64,000 nucleotides of DNA, from positions 868,001 through 932,000 of the forward strand of contig NC_012990.1 of assembly GCF_000026365.1 (NCBI RefSeq), in the 5' to 3' direction. Positions 43,913 through 54,100 of this stretch are shown piece by piece. The translations under genes were made by a program, and so were the position numbers. Source of the DNA: Zygosaccharomyces rouxii. Lineage: Eukaryota; Ascomycota; Saccharomycetes; Saccharomycetales; Saccharomycetaceae. Below the pieces are notes generated by a model. It had not been told where the DNA came from, did not search any database, and was given only the letters and a program-made list of their open reading frames with translations. Position 1 is the stretch's first letter. Each line of letters begins with the position of its first letter.

Positions 43913-45082
43913 GTTTCAAATTCACACCTTGCCATAAAATCCTGATTGTATGAGCACGCGACTGTACGACGGAAGTGAGCTTACATTACCGCCGGTTTAT
44001 CATCTGTGGGTCATGTTCGGGTGTAAACGCTAGTCAGTTGTCGCTAAATAGGTTATATATAACCATAGAGTTGAATAAATCCATGAGTTACCAATGGAAG
44101 TGCGCAGGACGTCAGTTCGGCAACAGACACAAGTCTCAAGAAGCTGTCGAAGCTTCCGATGTCAAGTGGGAACGACATAAAGTTTTTCACCAACGGTTCA
44201 GTTAGCATGACGGTTGCAAAGTGCCCTCAATGTGGTAGGATATGAGCTATTTCTCATTGAGCTAGTGTCCTGGGAAGGGTTGAGGAAGTGCCTAAAAGCC
44301 CCTTGTGTTACCTTTATAAAATCTTTTCATACCGGCATATTATCAATTTATATCATGAAATAATTCCTTGAGATAAGACTGCATCACAATAATGTTCGAA
44401 CCCTTTTAAGTGACTGTATTGGTCATAAGAATGTACTATATTCATATGCACATATACTTGTGTATATTCTAAAGTCCGAGGCTTCCACTTTGACCTGCCA
44501 AAAGTGCGTTATGTTTTTTCCTTATATTGTAGTATTTTGAAAAAAAATAAACTGAAGGGGCCATAACTCTGAATATGTACCACGCTAATTCTAGAGAAGT
44601 CATCACCCAAAACCTCAAATTTCAGGATTTTACGACACCATATAGCGTCGCATCGCATCTCATATACGACTACTGTCTTTAGCCATACCAGCACAAAAAT
44701 GCAAAAATACTTGATAAGTGAAAGTAAAATGAAGAAAGAAATCCGAAACTTATTCCATTGAATTTTCCTTTAGGAGTTTTTGATGCTTTCAATGTAATGT
44801 TCAAAAATCTTCTGTCTGCCAAATCTGTGATTCGAACCCGTGTCCATTTTGAACCGATGACTTTCAATCGTATAGAATTAATTACCCAAAGAGAGAACCA
44901 TAATTAGGCACGTTTCTATTACGGCATTTGAACAAATGCCGTTCAGCAACCGAAATGACTCCATTTTTTTCCCAGTTATAGTTATCGTAGATCTACTAGT
45001 ATATATGCGTCAATCAATTATACATAAATGTCCGAAGGTGTATTCTCATTAAAGAATACATCGAAAGATACTAGCCATTGAT
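43913..45082. other. Intergenic region before THI73 with a possible Pol III B-box relic
   Basis: No convincing protein gene. On the minus strand, 44827-44839 reads GGGTTCGAATCAC, ten of eleven matches to the Pol III B box, followed by CAGATTTGGCAGAC. The bases before it do not fold into a cloverleaf, so at most this is a tRNA relic or an isolated TFIIIC site. The remainder is AT-rich. Confidence 0.4.
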
Positions 45083-46654
45083 ATGAATAAAACATCACCG
45101 CCAGAAGCTGAAAAAATTGACGAACAAGTAGATATATCTTCCACTAAGGATGATAGCACTTTTACTAGTGGTGATGACGATGCTGATATAGCATTGAAAT
45201 TTTTGACTCATAAAAATGCCAAGAGTTACGTCTCGGAAGAAGATGAAGAATTAAATACAACTGAAAAGAATTTTTACGGTTCATCAGCATTACCTCCCAA
45301 ATTACTTAGAAAAATCGATGCTTGTGTTCTAACATTCTTGTGCTTTGCCTATCTGTTGATGTTCTTGGATAAGACGTTGTTGAATTATGCAGCATCAATG
45401 GGTATTAAAGAACATTTGAAAGGTAATGAGTTTTCCAATCTGGGAACAATATTTTACGCATCTTACATCTTTATGGAGCCCATTGTCAGTTTTTTAATTC
45501 AAAGATATCCATTATCCAAAGTCATGGGAACTTTCATTACATGTTGGGGAATTGTCCTGGCATGCCATTGCGCCTGTAAATCGTATACATCCTTGATGAT
45601 CGTCCGTACTCTATTGGGTGTGTTTGAATCTTCAAGCGCCGTCGGTTGTATCACAATCAGTGGTATGTACTATACCAAATCCGAGCAATGTGCTAGAATC
45701 GGATATTGGACAAGTCAAGCGGGAACAGGTTATATCGTTGGTGGTCTCATATCATTTGGATTCTTACATTATCATGGTAAAGATTTCACCTCATGGCAAA
45801 TCATGTTTTTGGTTGTAGGACTCTTTACAGTGCTCTTTGGACTGCTAACTTTGGTAATTCTGCCTGATAATGTAACCAACGCCTGGTTCCTTTCAGAGGA
45901 GGAAAAAATCCTTGTAGTGAAGCACATTAAAGATAACCAAACTGGATTGGAGAATAAAAAATTCAAATGGAGCCATATTAAGGAGTTATTTTTACACGAT
46001 AAACTGACTTGGCCCATGTTAGTTATCACCGCATGTTCACAAATGACAACTGGTGCTATTGGAACTTTCTCTGTGACGATCACTCAAACTTTCGGATTTG
46101 ATAAATATGTTACAGCATTATTACAACTACCCATCGGTGCCATTACAATTATAATTATGATAATCACCACTCAGATGATGTCCAGATGGGGTCAAATTAC
46201 CCTAGTGACCACTTCCATGTACATTCCCACCATCATTGGTTGCATAGTAATGCTATCACTCCCATTATCCCACAAGATCGGTAACCTTTTCTCCCTGTAC
46301 CTGCTCTATAGTGGATCCTCTGTCATTACAAACATCTACGTTTGGAATTCTTTGAATACTTCCGGTTACAGTAAAAGGATCTTTCGTAATGCCGCTACGC
46401 TGATGGTGTATAGTTTGGCATACATCTTAGCACCTCAAACTTTCAGAGAGGCCAATTACCCCGGCTATGTCCCTGCTAAGATAACGCTACTAGTGACTCA
46501 GTGCATTTGTGTACCTTTGCAACTGTACGTCGGTTATGTGTGTCTAACAGAAAACAAAAAGAGAGATAAAGAGCAGGAAGGTAAAGATGTGGGTAAATAT
46601 GACTTCCGCGATTTGACTGACATTCAAAATAGGAATTTCAGGTACATGTATTAA
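45083..46654 (+). CDS. THI73: Thi73-like anion:cation symporter (DAL5 family)
   Basis: 523 residues, the same length as S. cerevisiae Thi73. A hydrophilic N-tail (1-80) is followed by about 12 membrane segments of the major facilitator superfamily, starting ACVLTFLCFAYLLMFLDKTLLNYA, with a central loop near 280-310 (EEKILVVKHIKDNQTG). The members of this allantoate/nicotinate-type family carry small organic anions at the plasma membrane or ER. THI73 is thiamine-regulated in S. cerevisiae and its substrate there is uncertain. Position supports orthology: THI73 and CMS1 adjoin in both species. With a THI5 gene in the same window, two thiamine-linked genes lie within 30 kb. Confidence 0.9.
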   Translation: MNKTSPPEAEKIDEQVDISSTKDDSTFTSGDDDADIALKFLTHKNAKSYVSEEDEELNTTEKNFYGSSALPPKLLRKIDACVLTFLCFAYLLMFLDKTLLNYAASMGIKEHLKGNEFSNLGTIFYASYIFMEPIVSFLIQRYPLSKVMGTFITCWGIVLACHCACKSYTSLMIVRTLLGVFESSSAVGCITISGMYYTKSEQCARIGYWTSQAGTGYIVGGLISFGFLHYHGKDFTSWQIMFLVVGLFTVLFGLLTLVILPDNVTNAWFLSEEEKILVVKHIKDNQTGLENKKFKWSHIKELFLHDKLTWPMLVITACSQMTTGAIGTFSVTITQTFGFDKYVTALLQLPIGAITIIIMIITTQMMSRWGQITLVTTSMYIPTIIGCIVMLSLPLSHKIGNLFSLYLLYSGSSVITNIYVWNSLNTSGYSKRIFRNAATLMVYSLAYILAPQTFREANYPGYVPAKITLLVTQCICVPLQLYVGYVCLTENKKRDKEQEGKDVGKYDFRDLTDIQNRNFRYMY

Positions 46655-46714
46655 GTAGTATTTTGGTTTCGTTTATAGATTTGTATAGTGTTGAAATGAT
46701 ATGATAGATGAAGT

Positions 46715-46750
46715 TGAAAAATTTATGCCCATCTCATCTTACCTCATCGC
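46715..46750. promoter_or_regulatory. RRPE and PAC elements upstream of CMS1
   Basis: TGAAAAATTT (RRPE-like) at 46715-46724 and CTCATCGC (PAC on the minus strand) at 46743-46750, with CATCTCATC between. They are 63-98 bp upstream of the CMS1 ATG at 46813, matching its role in ribosome assembly. Confidence 0.75.
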
Positions 46751-46812
46751 ATTGATATATAAGATATTCATTGAATCTACAAGGCAGAATCTCAAAAGGG
46801 TTAAATTCAAGG

Positions 46813-47673
46813 ATGCCCAATGCTGATGATTTAGATGACGGTCTTGATTACAACTACGAATCAGATCCAGAAGCTGAAGAAGTAGCTGTAGAGGATACTG
46901 GCGCAGAGGAAAGTAAAGATTCACAAGAAGATGAACCAGAGGAAAAACCTCATGATGATGATAAGAAGAGAAAAGCTGGTGAATCTTCAGAACGTGAAGG
47001 CAGACCTTTGTCCAAAAGACAAAAGAAGTTGCAAAATTCTAAGTTGAAGGACAAAAAAGAAGAACAAGTCAAGTACCAATTGGACAAAAAGAAAACTATA
47101 CCAAAATCTTCTCCAGAGGAAATCGTTGAGTATTTAGCTACGTTGATTCGTGAAAAGAATCCCGATTTGAGTGGGTTGGAACTGGATGAAATGTATTTGA
47201 AGAAATCCGATTTCCTTTCCACTGAAAAATTCCAGGAAGATCGTAATTTGACCAACTTGCCCAATTTTATGTCACAATTTTCTAAGTCCCCAAGAACTAT
47301 AGTTCTATCCTTGACTAATTTGAGAATTGCTGATATTTACAGAAGTTTAGGCGGTAATAAAGCTTGTGTCAAATTGTTCGCCAAAAACAAATTGAAAGAT
47401 GATTTAGCTACAGTGGAAGAAATCCTTAGCGCCAAATCTAAGAAAAATGAACACATAAGATATTTCATTGCGACCCCAACAAGGTTGGAAAAATTGATTG
47501 AGTCCACAGATCTGTTTTTCCAAGGTAAGGAAAAATTGGATATCTTGCTAGACGCAAGTTATATGGACCCCAAGGCAAACACTTTGCTAAATTGTGAAAA
47601 CACTACAGTTCTTTGCAAGCTTCTCAAGACTTTTTTGAATAAGAAGAGTTCTGTAAAAGTCTTACTTTACTAA
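46813..47673 (+). CDS. CMS1: Cms1, small-subunit processome-associated protein
   Basis: 286 residues from the ATG at 46813; the frame opens 14 codons earlier at a TTG, but the ATG gives the family's length (291 in S. cerevisiae). An acidic N-terminus (DDLDDGLDYNYESDPEAEE) and a Lys-rich segment precede a conserved C-terminal half, a degenerate helicase-like fold with RTIVLSLTNLRIADIYRSL and HIRYFIATPTRLEKLI. Cms1 associates with early 90S pre-ribosomes in the nucleolus. Its PAC/RRPE promoter agrees. It converges on APL1 with a 42 bp gap. Confidence 0.92.
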   Translation: MPNADDLDDGLDYNYESDPEAEEVAVEDTGAEESKDSQEDEPEEKPHDDDKKRKAGESSEREGRPLSKRQKKLQNSKLKDKKEEQVKYQLDKKKTIPKSSPEEIVEYLATLIREKNPDLSGLELDEMYLKKSDFLSTEKFQEDRNLTNLPNFMSQFSKSPRTIVLSLTNLRIADIYRSLGGNKACVKLFAKNKLKDDLATVEEILSAKSKKNEHIRYFIATPTRLEKLIESTDLFFQGKEKLDILLDASYMDPKANTLLNCENTTVLCKLLKTFLNKKSSVKVLLY

Positions 47674-47715
47674 ACATCCGGTTCTGTAACATTAAATAAA
47701 ATTACATTACAAATT

Positions 47716-49839
47716 TTAAAATGGTTTTTTCATCGACAATTTCCTTACTAGCATAGAAGGTTTCCTGCTTAAAGTGGAAGGACCTGCGGAACTCGATTTT
47801 CTCTTTCCTTTGAGTTGGTTAACTTTTTCGGCTGGCTTATCGTAATCATTCATCATTGTTTTTGTCCTTCTAGGAGATGCTACGGAGACATCATCACTCT
47901 GGCCAATGGTCTCCCATTCTGGGACCCTTTCGAATGCACCAGAATTTAAGTTGGTTGAACCGTCATTGATAACTTTTAGATTCTCCTTATTAGGGTTTAA
48001 GATGGGACTAGGTAATAGTCGTTTAGTTCTGGTATTTCTGAAAACTTGTGATACTGGCTTTAAATAGATCGAAGCGATGGTCCCAATATTCAATTCCAAT
48101 TCCTCTAAGATCACTGGATCTAGCTTGGTGCTCAATTGGATTGCCGGTAGTTCACCATCAATCAATTTCGTCATAGAATCGTTGGACAGAAGATGACTCT
48201 TTGGGGACTGAGCCAGTGAAAGTAATCTCCAGTACATGAATGCCCTATCCCTCAAATCAGGATTGTTAATCTCTTCTGTACACTGCTTTAGGGCTTTAAT
48301 GCATATTTTTTCAGTTTGGTAATTGGGATTTCTGATGAAGAATTTGACACTAGAAGTTAGAATGGAAAACTGTACGTCTGAAGTTTCTTCCAGTAGGTTA
48401 GACGAAAATACTTGGAAGAACTCTAGATAGTTGGGTAAAGCGTATGAATAATTCGTGATGATCCAAATCATTGCATTTTTAGCCTCTGGCTCTTGAACAG
48501 ATTCGGTATGTTTAACCAATTCACCAATAATGGATTCGAACCTCTTTGGATGTTTTCTCAAAATGTTTCTAAACACTGAAATAATCTCTTGAACCACATA
48601 ATCAACCCCGAATTCTAATAAATCTAAAAGGGCATCCACACAATCATGAGCGGCTTCTTCGTTCAGTTTAACTGCTAGGTTCCCAATGGCTCTGATAGCT
48701 TTACGTGACATCTGGATATCAATATCGGTTGCATATTGAACCAATTCTTCTAGAATTCGCGGTAAGGTTTCATGATCCGCTGAAAGATACAAACATTCAA
48801 GCTTTGTATCCTTGATGTAAATTGGGTCATTGTATTCGATAAAAAAAAATGAAACATCCAATTTCAACAATGATGCACCCCTGCTTAACAAAAGTAAAAT
48901 GATATTTCTTAGCACTAAAAACTCCAACTCCGGTGGTTTGTTTAGGAGAGATACGATCGAATTGGAAAATCTTTTGATTAGACCTTCATTCACATGCTCA
49001 GCATAGTTAAGAAGGTATGCGATGAATTTGAAGGCATTCAATGCCACATAGGTATTGGCATGTTGTAATTGAGGTAGGACTAATTCAATCATTGCACAAA
49101 CATCTGAATGTGTCTGCGGTACCGCCGAAGTGGTAAGTGATTCTAATACCATGGCTTTATCCCATTCGTTCAATTGAGGTAATAAATCTAGCAACCCCAT
49201 AGCAACATCTAGTTCTAATCTCAATGGCTTTAAATCTGTGTTTTTTTCGTGTATGGCATAAATAGTATGCAGAGCCGCAACTTGCACAGTGGGACTTGCT
49301 AATTGACGTTCGAAAATGTCATAAAGAGAATCAAGCGTACTAGACACTCTATCATGATCCAAATCATCCATATACTTTAATAATAAAATAGCGGTCTTGA
49401 GAAGATTTTGCGGTACACCACGACGAGCTAGTACATAGCCGACAGCTTTGAAAGCTTCGTTGATATACTCTAATGAAGTAACGGCAGATAATGTTCTCAA
49501 GCTCATAATTTGAACCTCTTCATTCTTATTCTCCAAGTCGCCCAATACTGCGCCTAGGGCTTCCTTGGCGCTCTGGGGTTTAGCTGCTCCAAGAGTTCTC
49601 ACATATTCATGACAGATTCTCTTGACCTCAAGATCATCCTCTACTTGCCAAAATTTTAACATTTCAGGATATAATAAGACCATTTCATTATAGTTACCCA
49701 TCTTTAAATTGGCAATTATCTTCCTCAAGGCGACTTTCCTCTTAGTAGCACTGACTTTAGATCTTTTAGCATCAAAATTTTGTAATTCTGCTCTAATCTC
49801 AGTAGCCTTATAACGGGCAAATATTCTTTGATCTGACAT
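47716..49839 (-). CDS. APL1: Apl1, beta-type large subunit of the AP-2 adaptor
   Basis: 707 residues, against 700 in S. cerevisiae. The trunk of HEAT-like helical repeats covers roughly 1-590, with conserved passages KRKVALRKIIANLKMGNYNE, EVKRICHEYVR, FFFIEYNDPIYIKDTKLECL and DIQMSRKAIRAIGNLAVKL. A short basic, Ser-rich tail replaces the hinge and ear of animal beta-adaptins. AP-2 (Apl1, Apl3, Apm4, Aps2) recruits certain cargoes to endocytic sites. In S. cerevisiae APL1 also adjoins SAG1 divergently. The FFF codons at 48838-48850 include an A8 run in the complement, a place to check for sequencing error. Confidence 0.94.
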   Translation of the reverse strand: MSDQRIFARYKATEIRAELQNFDAKRSKVSATKRKVALRKIIANLKMGNYNEMVLLYPEMLKFWQVEDDLEVKRICHEYVRTLGAAKPQSAKEALGAVLGDLENKNEEVQIMSLRTLSAVTSLEYINEAFKAVGYVLARRGVPQNLLKTAILLLKYMDDLDHDRVSSTLDSLYDIFERQLASPTVQVAALHTIYAIHEKNTDLKPLRLELDVAMGLLDLLPQLNEWDKAMVLESLTTSAVPQTHSDVCAMIELVLPQLQHANTYVALNAFKFIAYLLNYAEHVNEGLIKRFSNSIVSLLNKPPELEFLVLRNIILLLLSRGASLLKLDVSFFFIEYNDPIYIKDTKLECLYLSADHETLPRILEELVQYATDIDIQMSRKAIRAIGNLAVKLNEEAAHDCVDALLDLLEFGVDYVVQEIISVFRNILRKHPKRFESIIGELVKHTESVQEPEAKNAMIWIITNYSYALPNYLEFFQVFSSNLLEETSDVQFSILTSSVKFFIRNPNYQTEKICIKALKQCTEEINNPDLRDRAFMYWRLLSLAQSPKSHLLSNDSMTKLIDGELPAIQLSTKLDPVILEELELNIGTIASIYLKPVSQVFRNTRTKRLLPSPILNPNKENLKVINDGSTNLNSGAFERVPEWETIGQSDDVSVASPRRTKTMMNDYDKPAEKVNQLKGKRKSSSAGPSTLSRKPSMLVRKLSMKKPF

Positions 49840-51105
49840 GATGAATCTTGATCCTGATACTTCACAAATGGACCAAACGCTCTATTGACAGGAAACCTTT
49901 GTTATGGAACGGAGAAGGCGGATTCAGTCTCTACCACTTTCTCAAGCAGCCGATCCAGTGACTTCAGCAAACAAACGATGAGCCTTGGCAAACAACTGAC
50001 CTAGTGCTTGATTGTATTCTATAATGAGCATGTTAACAATTATGATCGAGGCCCCTTTCGTATTCTTTTCTTCCAGTACGCGCCTTGCAATAATCACATG
50101 ATTCAGGGCATTATTAGCGAGAACTTGGCGTCTAAGTTAGCAGATATTAAATCCACTGGATTTCTTCATTGCCACTTCAACACTGCTAACCATTAGCTAT
50201 TAAATTTCTCTTTTCTTCCCAGCTTTTTCGAAGCTAAACGGATGTGGTCACCAAAATAGCACCTTTCAACGGCCTAAGTAGTTTAAAATTGGTATCTATG
50301 AAAAGCTCTATTTCACAGGATTTCGCTCTTACCAATTTTATCTAATCTAAATGTATCATTATATCAATATTTCCTCTCTAGAATGTATGTATGTGTTTTT
50401 TGGCGGTTAAAGTAGTAAAAGAATTAAGGAAAAACAATCTAGCTTAAACTAAAACAAGATACAGAGAAACAAAAGGATTAGGAAGAAATAATACAAGACA
50501 ATGCTGATTTCCTACTTCTCATTTACAGATTAGCTCTACATTTGTCTGCCACTCCAATTATGCCGTGTTTTATTCATGGAGAAGTCTTGAGTTACCGAAG
50601 TACAACTCATAGGCCCATTGGTTGAAGGATCAAGAACTCTAGAGAATACACAAGGTAGCTGTTAATTGATTTATTGAATTCATTTGTTTTATCTCTAATG
50701 AAGTCTCAGACAAAATTTAATGTGTTCCTCTTAAGAGACCTCAATTCTGAACGATTGCTGAACCAATAAGGTAACATGGTTTGAAGTGATCACTCACTCA
50801 ACAAGTTGTCGATTAAAAAGAAGATTAGATCAAGTTTCAAATATCCTTTCAAATCCGCAAGAGGTGAGAGGTTTCGGATTTTTACTTGGGTTCGACTGAC
50901 ATTAGCATTGTAGAAGCATGCATGTAACACACACATCATTAGGTAACGTTGGCTTCAGGTGTTACTTTTGGGACTCTATGATGGAACCCACCTAAATCTC
51001 TATAAAAGAGATGGTCCTTTTTACCTCATCCTAGATTCCTAGCATATGATGGGCCACATTAATACTGATAACTAGAATAATCCACTCCAGAGAAAGTTTT
51101 ATCCC
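49840..51105. promoter_or_regulatory. Divergent APL1-SAG1 intergenic region with a SAG1 TATA box
   Basis: About 1.27 kb without a convincing gene. A consensus TATAAAAG lies at 51001-51008, 98-105 bp before the SAG1 ATG. Near 50898 CTGACATTA matches eight of nine bases of the complement of the alpha1-binding Q box (CAATGnCAG), and CATTAGG lies about 40 bp on. These may be the remains or variants of alpha-specific control, but I cannot read a clear P'Q element. Confidence 0.5.
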
Positions 51106-54100
51106 ATGTATAAGACCTTCAATTCCATTCGTTCAATATTGTTTCTTCTTTGCCTAGCATGGCACACGTTCGCTAAAGAAATTAATGGAGTTTCATTTTC
51201 TGGTCTAAAATTCACTCCTTTGAGTTCTTTACACTATCCCCATCAAGGTTGGTCTGCTTCATTTGATTTCGAAATCGAGAATGGATCTTCCGTATCTAAA
51301 GGCGATTACTTTACTCTCAATTTCCCCACTGTGTATCGTATTAAATTTGACGATAACAAATTGACCACCAATGCTACTTTACAAGACGGTTCAGAAGCAT
51401 TTGAATGTTTTGCCGCGCAACAGGCCGCCTATAAAAATGAGGATACTGTTTTCAAATGTGTAGCCATTCAGGGCCTAAGCTCATATTCCTCATTATCAGG
51501 ATCTCTTTCTTTTGGCTTAAGCTTTAGCAGTGGTGGTTCTTCTTATGAGTATGAAATGCAAAATGCAGATAAATTCCATAGCGGCACTATGCAAGTTTCA
51601 CTCGCAGATCAACTTTCTGCTTCAGTAGAGTTTGACTCCGCAAATTTCACCAAAGATATCTATACCATTGGACGTAGCACTACTTTTAATAGCTTAGAAA
51701 GTTATTATCTTGGTATGAGCTGTCCCAATGGATATTTGCTAGGTGGTACTCAAACGATCAATTACGATAGAGAAAACAAGGGGTATGATCTGGATTGTTC
51801 ATCGGTTCAAGTATATTTATCTGATCAGTTCAATGATTGGTCGCTGCCCCTAAAAGGTGACAACGCAAATGCTAAAGTAGATTGTTCTGATGACACTTTG
51901 AAAGTAAATATGAACGAGGCCAAGCCGAATCAGAAGCTTTGGATAAATGCCCTGCAAGATGTTTCTGCCGGTGTCAATACTATTCAACACGAGGTGCATT
52001 TACAATACTCTTGTTCTGATACGGAACAGAAAACCACATATAGTACCCAGTTTAGTACCGTGGTTGAATATACAATTTATCAGGCTAGCGATTCGGGTAC
52101 TTTGTCCGGTCTAACTGCGACTTCAGCCTCTAGTTCGTCGCCGGTAGTTACAACCCCAACAATTACGTCCACGATAACTACTGGCTGGACTGGAACTTAT
52201 AATACCACGTACTCTACCGGCTCAACAGAATTGAGCGGTAGCGGCGATGTTCCCACAGAAGAGATTATTTACTATGTGGAAACGCCTTCGGAGAGTAGCG
52301 TTCCTCAGACTACCACTACTACTACCACTACCGGCTGGACTGGGACTTATACCACAACATATTCTACTGGCTCAACAGAACTGAGCGGTAGCACTGGTGC
52401 ACCAACAGAAGAGATTATTTACTATGTGGAAACGCCTTCGGAGAGTAGCGTTCCTCAGACTACCACTACTACTACCACTACCGGCTGGACTGGGACTTAT
52501 ACCACAACATATTCTACTGGCTCAACAGAACTGAGCGGTAGCACTGGCGCACCAACAGAAGAGATTATTTACTATGTGGAAACACCTTCGGAGACTGTCA
52601 CCCCTCAGACTACTACTACCACCACTACCAATATTTGGTCAGGTTCCTACACAACAACGTACTCCACTGAATCTACTAGCCTATATTTCAGCACTGGAGT
52701 ACCCATGGAAGAGGTAATTATATATGTCGAGACACCGGAATCTAAGGTTGCCCCCTCTTCTTCCACTCCACAAAGTAAAACAACTGTCACGAGTACCACG
52801 ACGACCGGTTGGACCGGAAAGTACAACTCCACTTATTCCACTGCTTCCACTATTCTAGTTGGTAGTACTGGAATTCCAACAGAGGAAATTATCTATTATT
52901 TTGAGACGCCAGAAACTCAATTATTCAATACAAGTTCAACACCAGCCCCATCGTCAAGTACAACTATAGGAATAGTCACAACTACTACCACAACCACCAC
53001 TGGATGGACAGGTACATACACTACCACCTATCTCACTGCGTCAACAAGCCTCGGCGGCAACACTGGGACTTTGACAGAAGAGATAATTTATTACGTGGAG
53101 ACTCCAAATACAACAGTATTCCCTCCTCCCTCTACTTCCGTTACATCTAAAGCTAATATAACTTCCTCAACATCACAGATATCATCCACATCATGGTCTT
53201 CCAAGGTGAATTTGACGTCATCGACCCCTCACCTTGTGACTTTATCAACCACAGATTTAAATTCCACGTACCTCACCACTTGCGATTGTTCTGAGTCCGT
53301 CCCAACCATCAACTGGTCCTCTTCGAGTACTTCCAATACTATCACTTCGGTGCCGCCGTCGGAAACAAGTTACGTTCCGCAATCTTCCTCGGCTAGCGTT
53401 TCGAAATCCAGTCTCAACATTACCAGCACTTCTTCGCCATCAGCATCCATTCAGTCCATTAGCACCTTACCTTCACCAACTTCCTCTGATGTTTTCAACT
53501 CTACAATCTCACCATCTCTCCCAGTGTCGTCTTTCAGTACTTTAAGTACCTCGAGTGCTCAGAATTCCATTAATTCTACACATGTGACGACGACAACTCC
53601 AACTGCTGAAACATTTTTTAGCACAACCGCCAACTCTACCGGCTCAAATTACCTCACCTCTTCAAGGCCTATCAGCACGTCTTCGGTTGAAACCACCAGC
53701 GTTACAAACTCTACGAGTGTGCCCCCTGCCATTACTTCGAATCCTATTATCACCAGTCCTTGGGTCACTGCAACGGCTACCACATTACAATCAAGAACAG
53801 AGGCTTCTTCCACGAGTGTCGGCAATTTTTCTAGTACTACCAGTGCTGCAACATTGACTCCAACAACTGAAGCCTCTTCTACAATTATCGCCGATTCATC
53901 GACAACGCCTGTCACTTCTGTGGCAATCCCATCTTCTACTTCAGCAACACTTTCTACAGACTCCGCAACGACATCCACAAGTCCCATAATCCCAATAGCA
54001 GCTTCCTCTTCATCGAGTTCAAGCTCTTCTTCAGCACCTTCCTCCGGTTTTTCGTCTGCCGCCGCGGTTTCCACTACTCCGTCTCCCAGTTCCTCTGGGG

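Noticed and set aside
53649..54074. Antisense open frame of 141 codons in SAG1
   Set aside because: It is the complement of Ser/Thr-rich codons, which rarely give stops in reverse, and shows only low-complexity Val/Glu.
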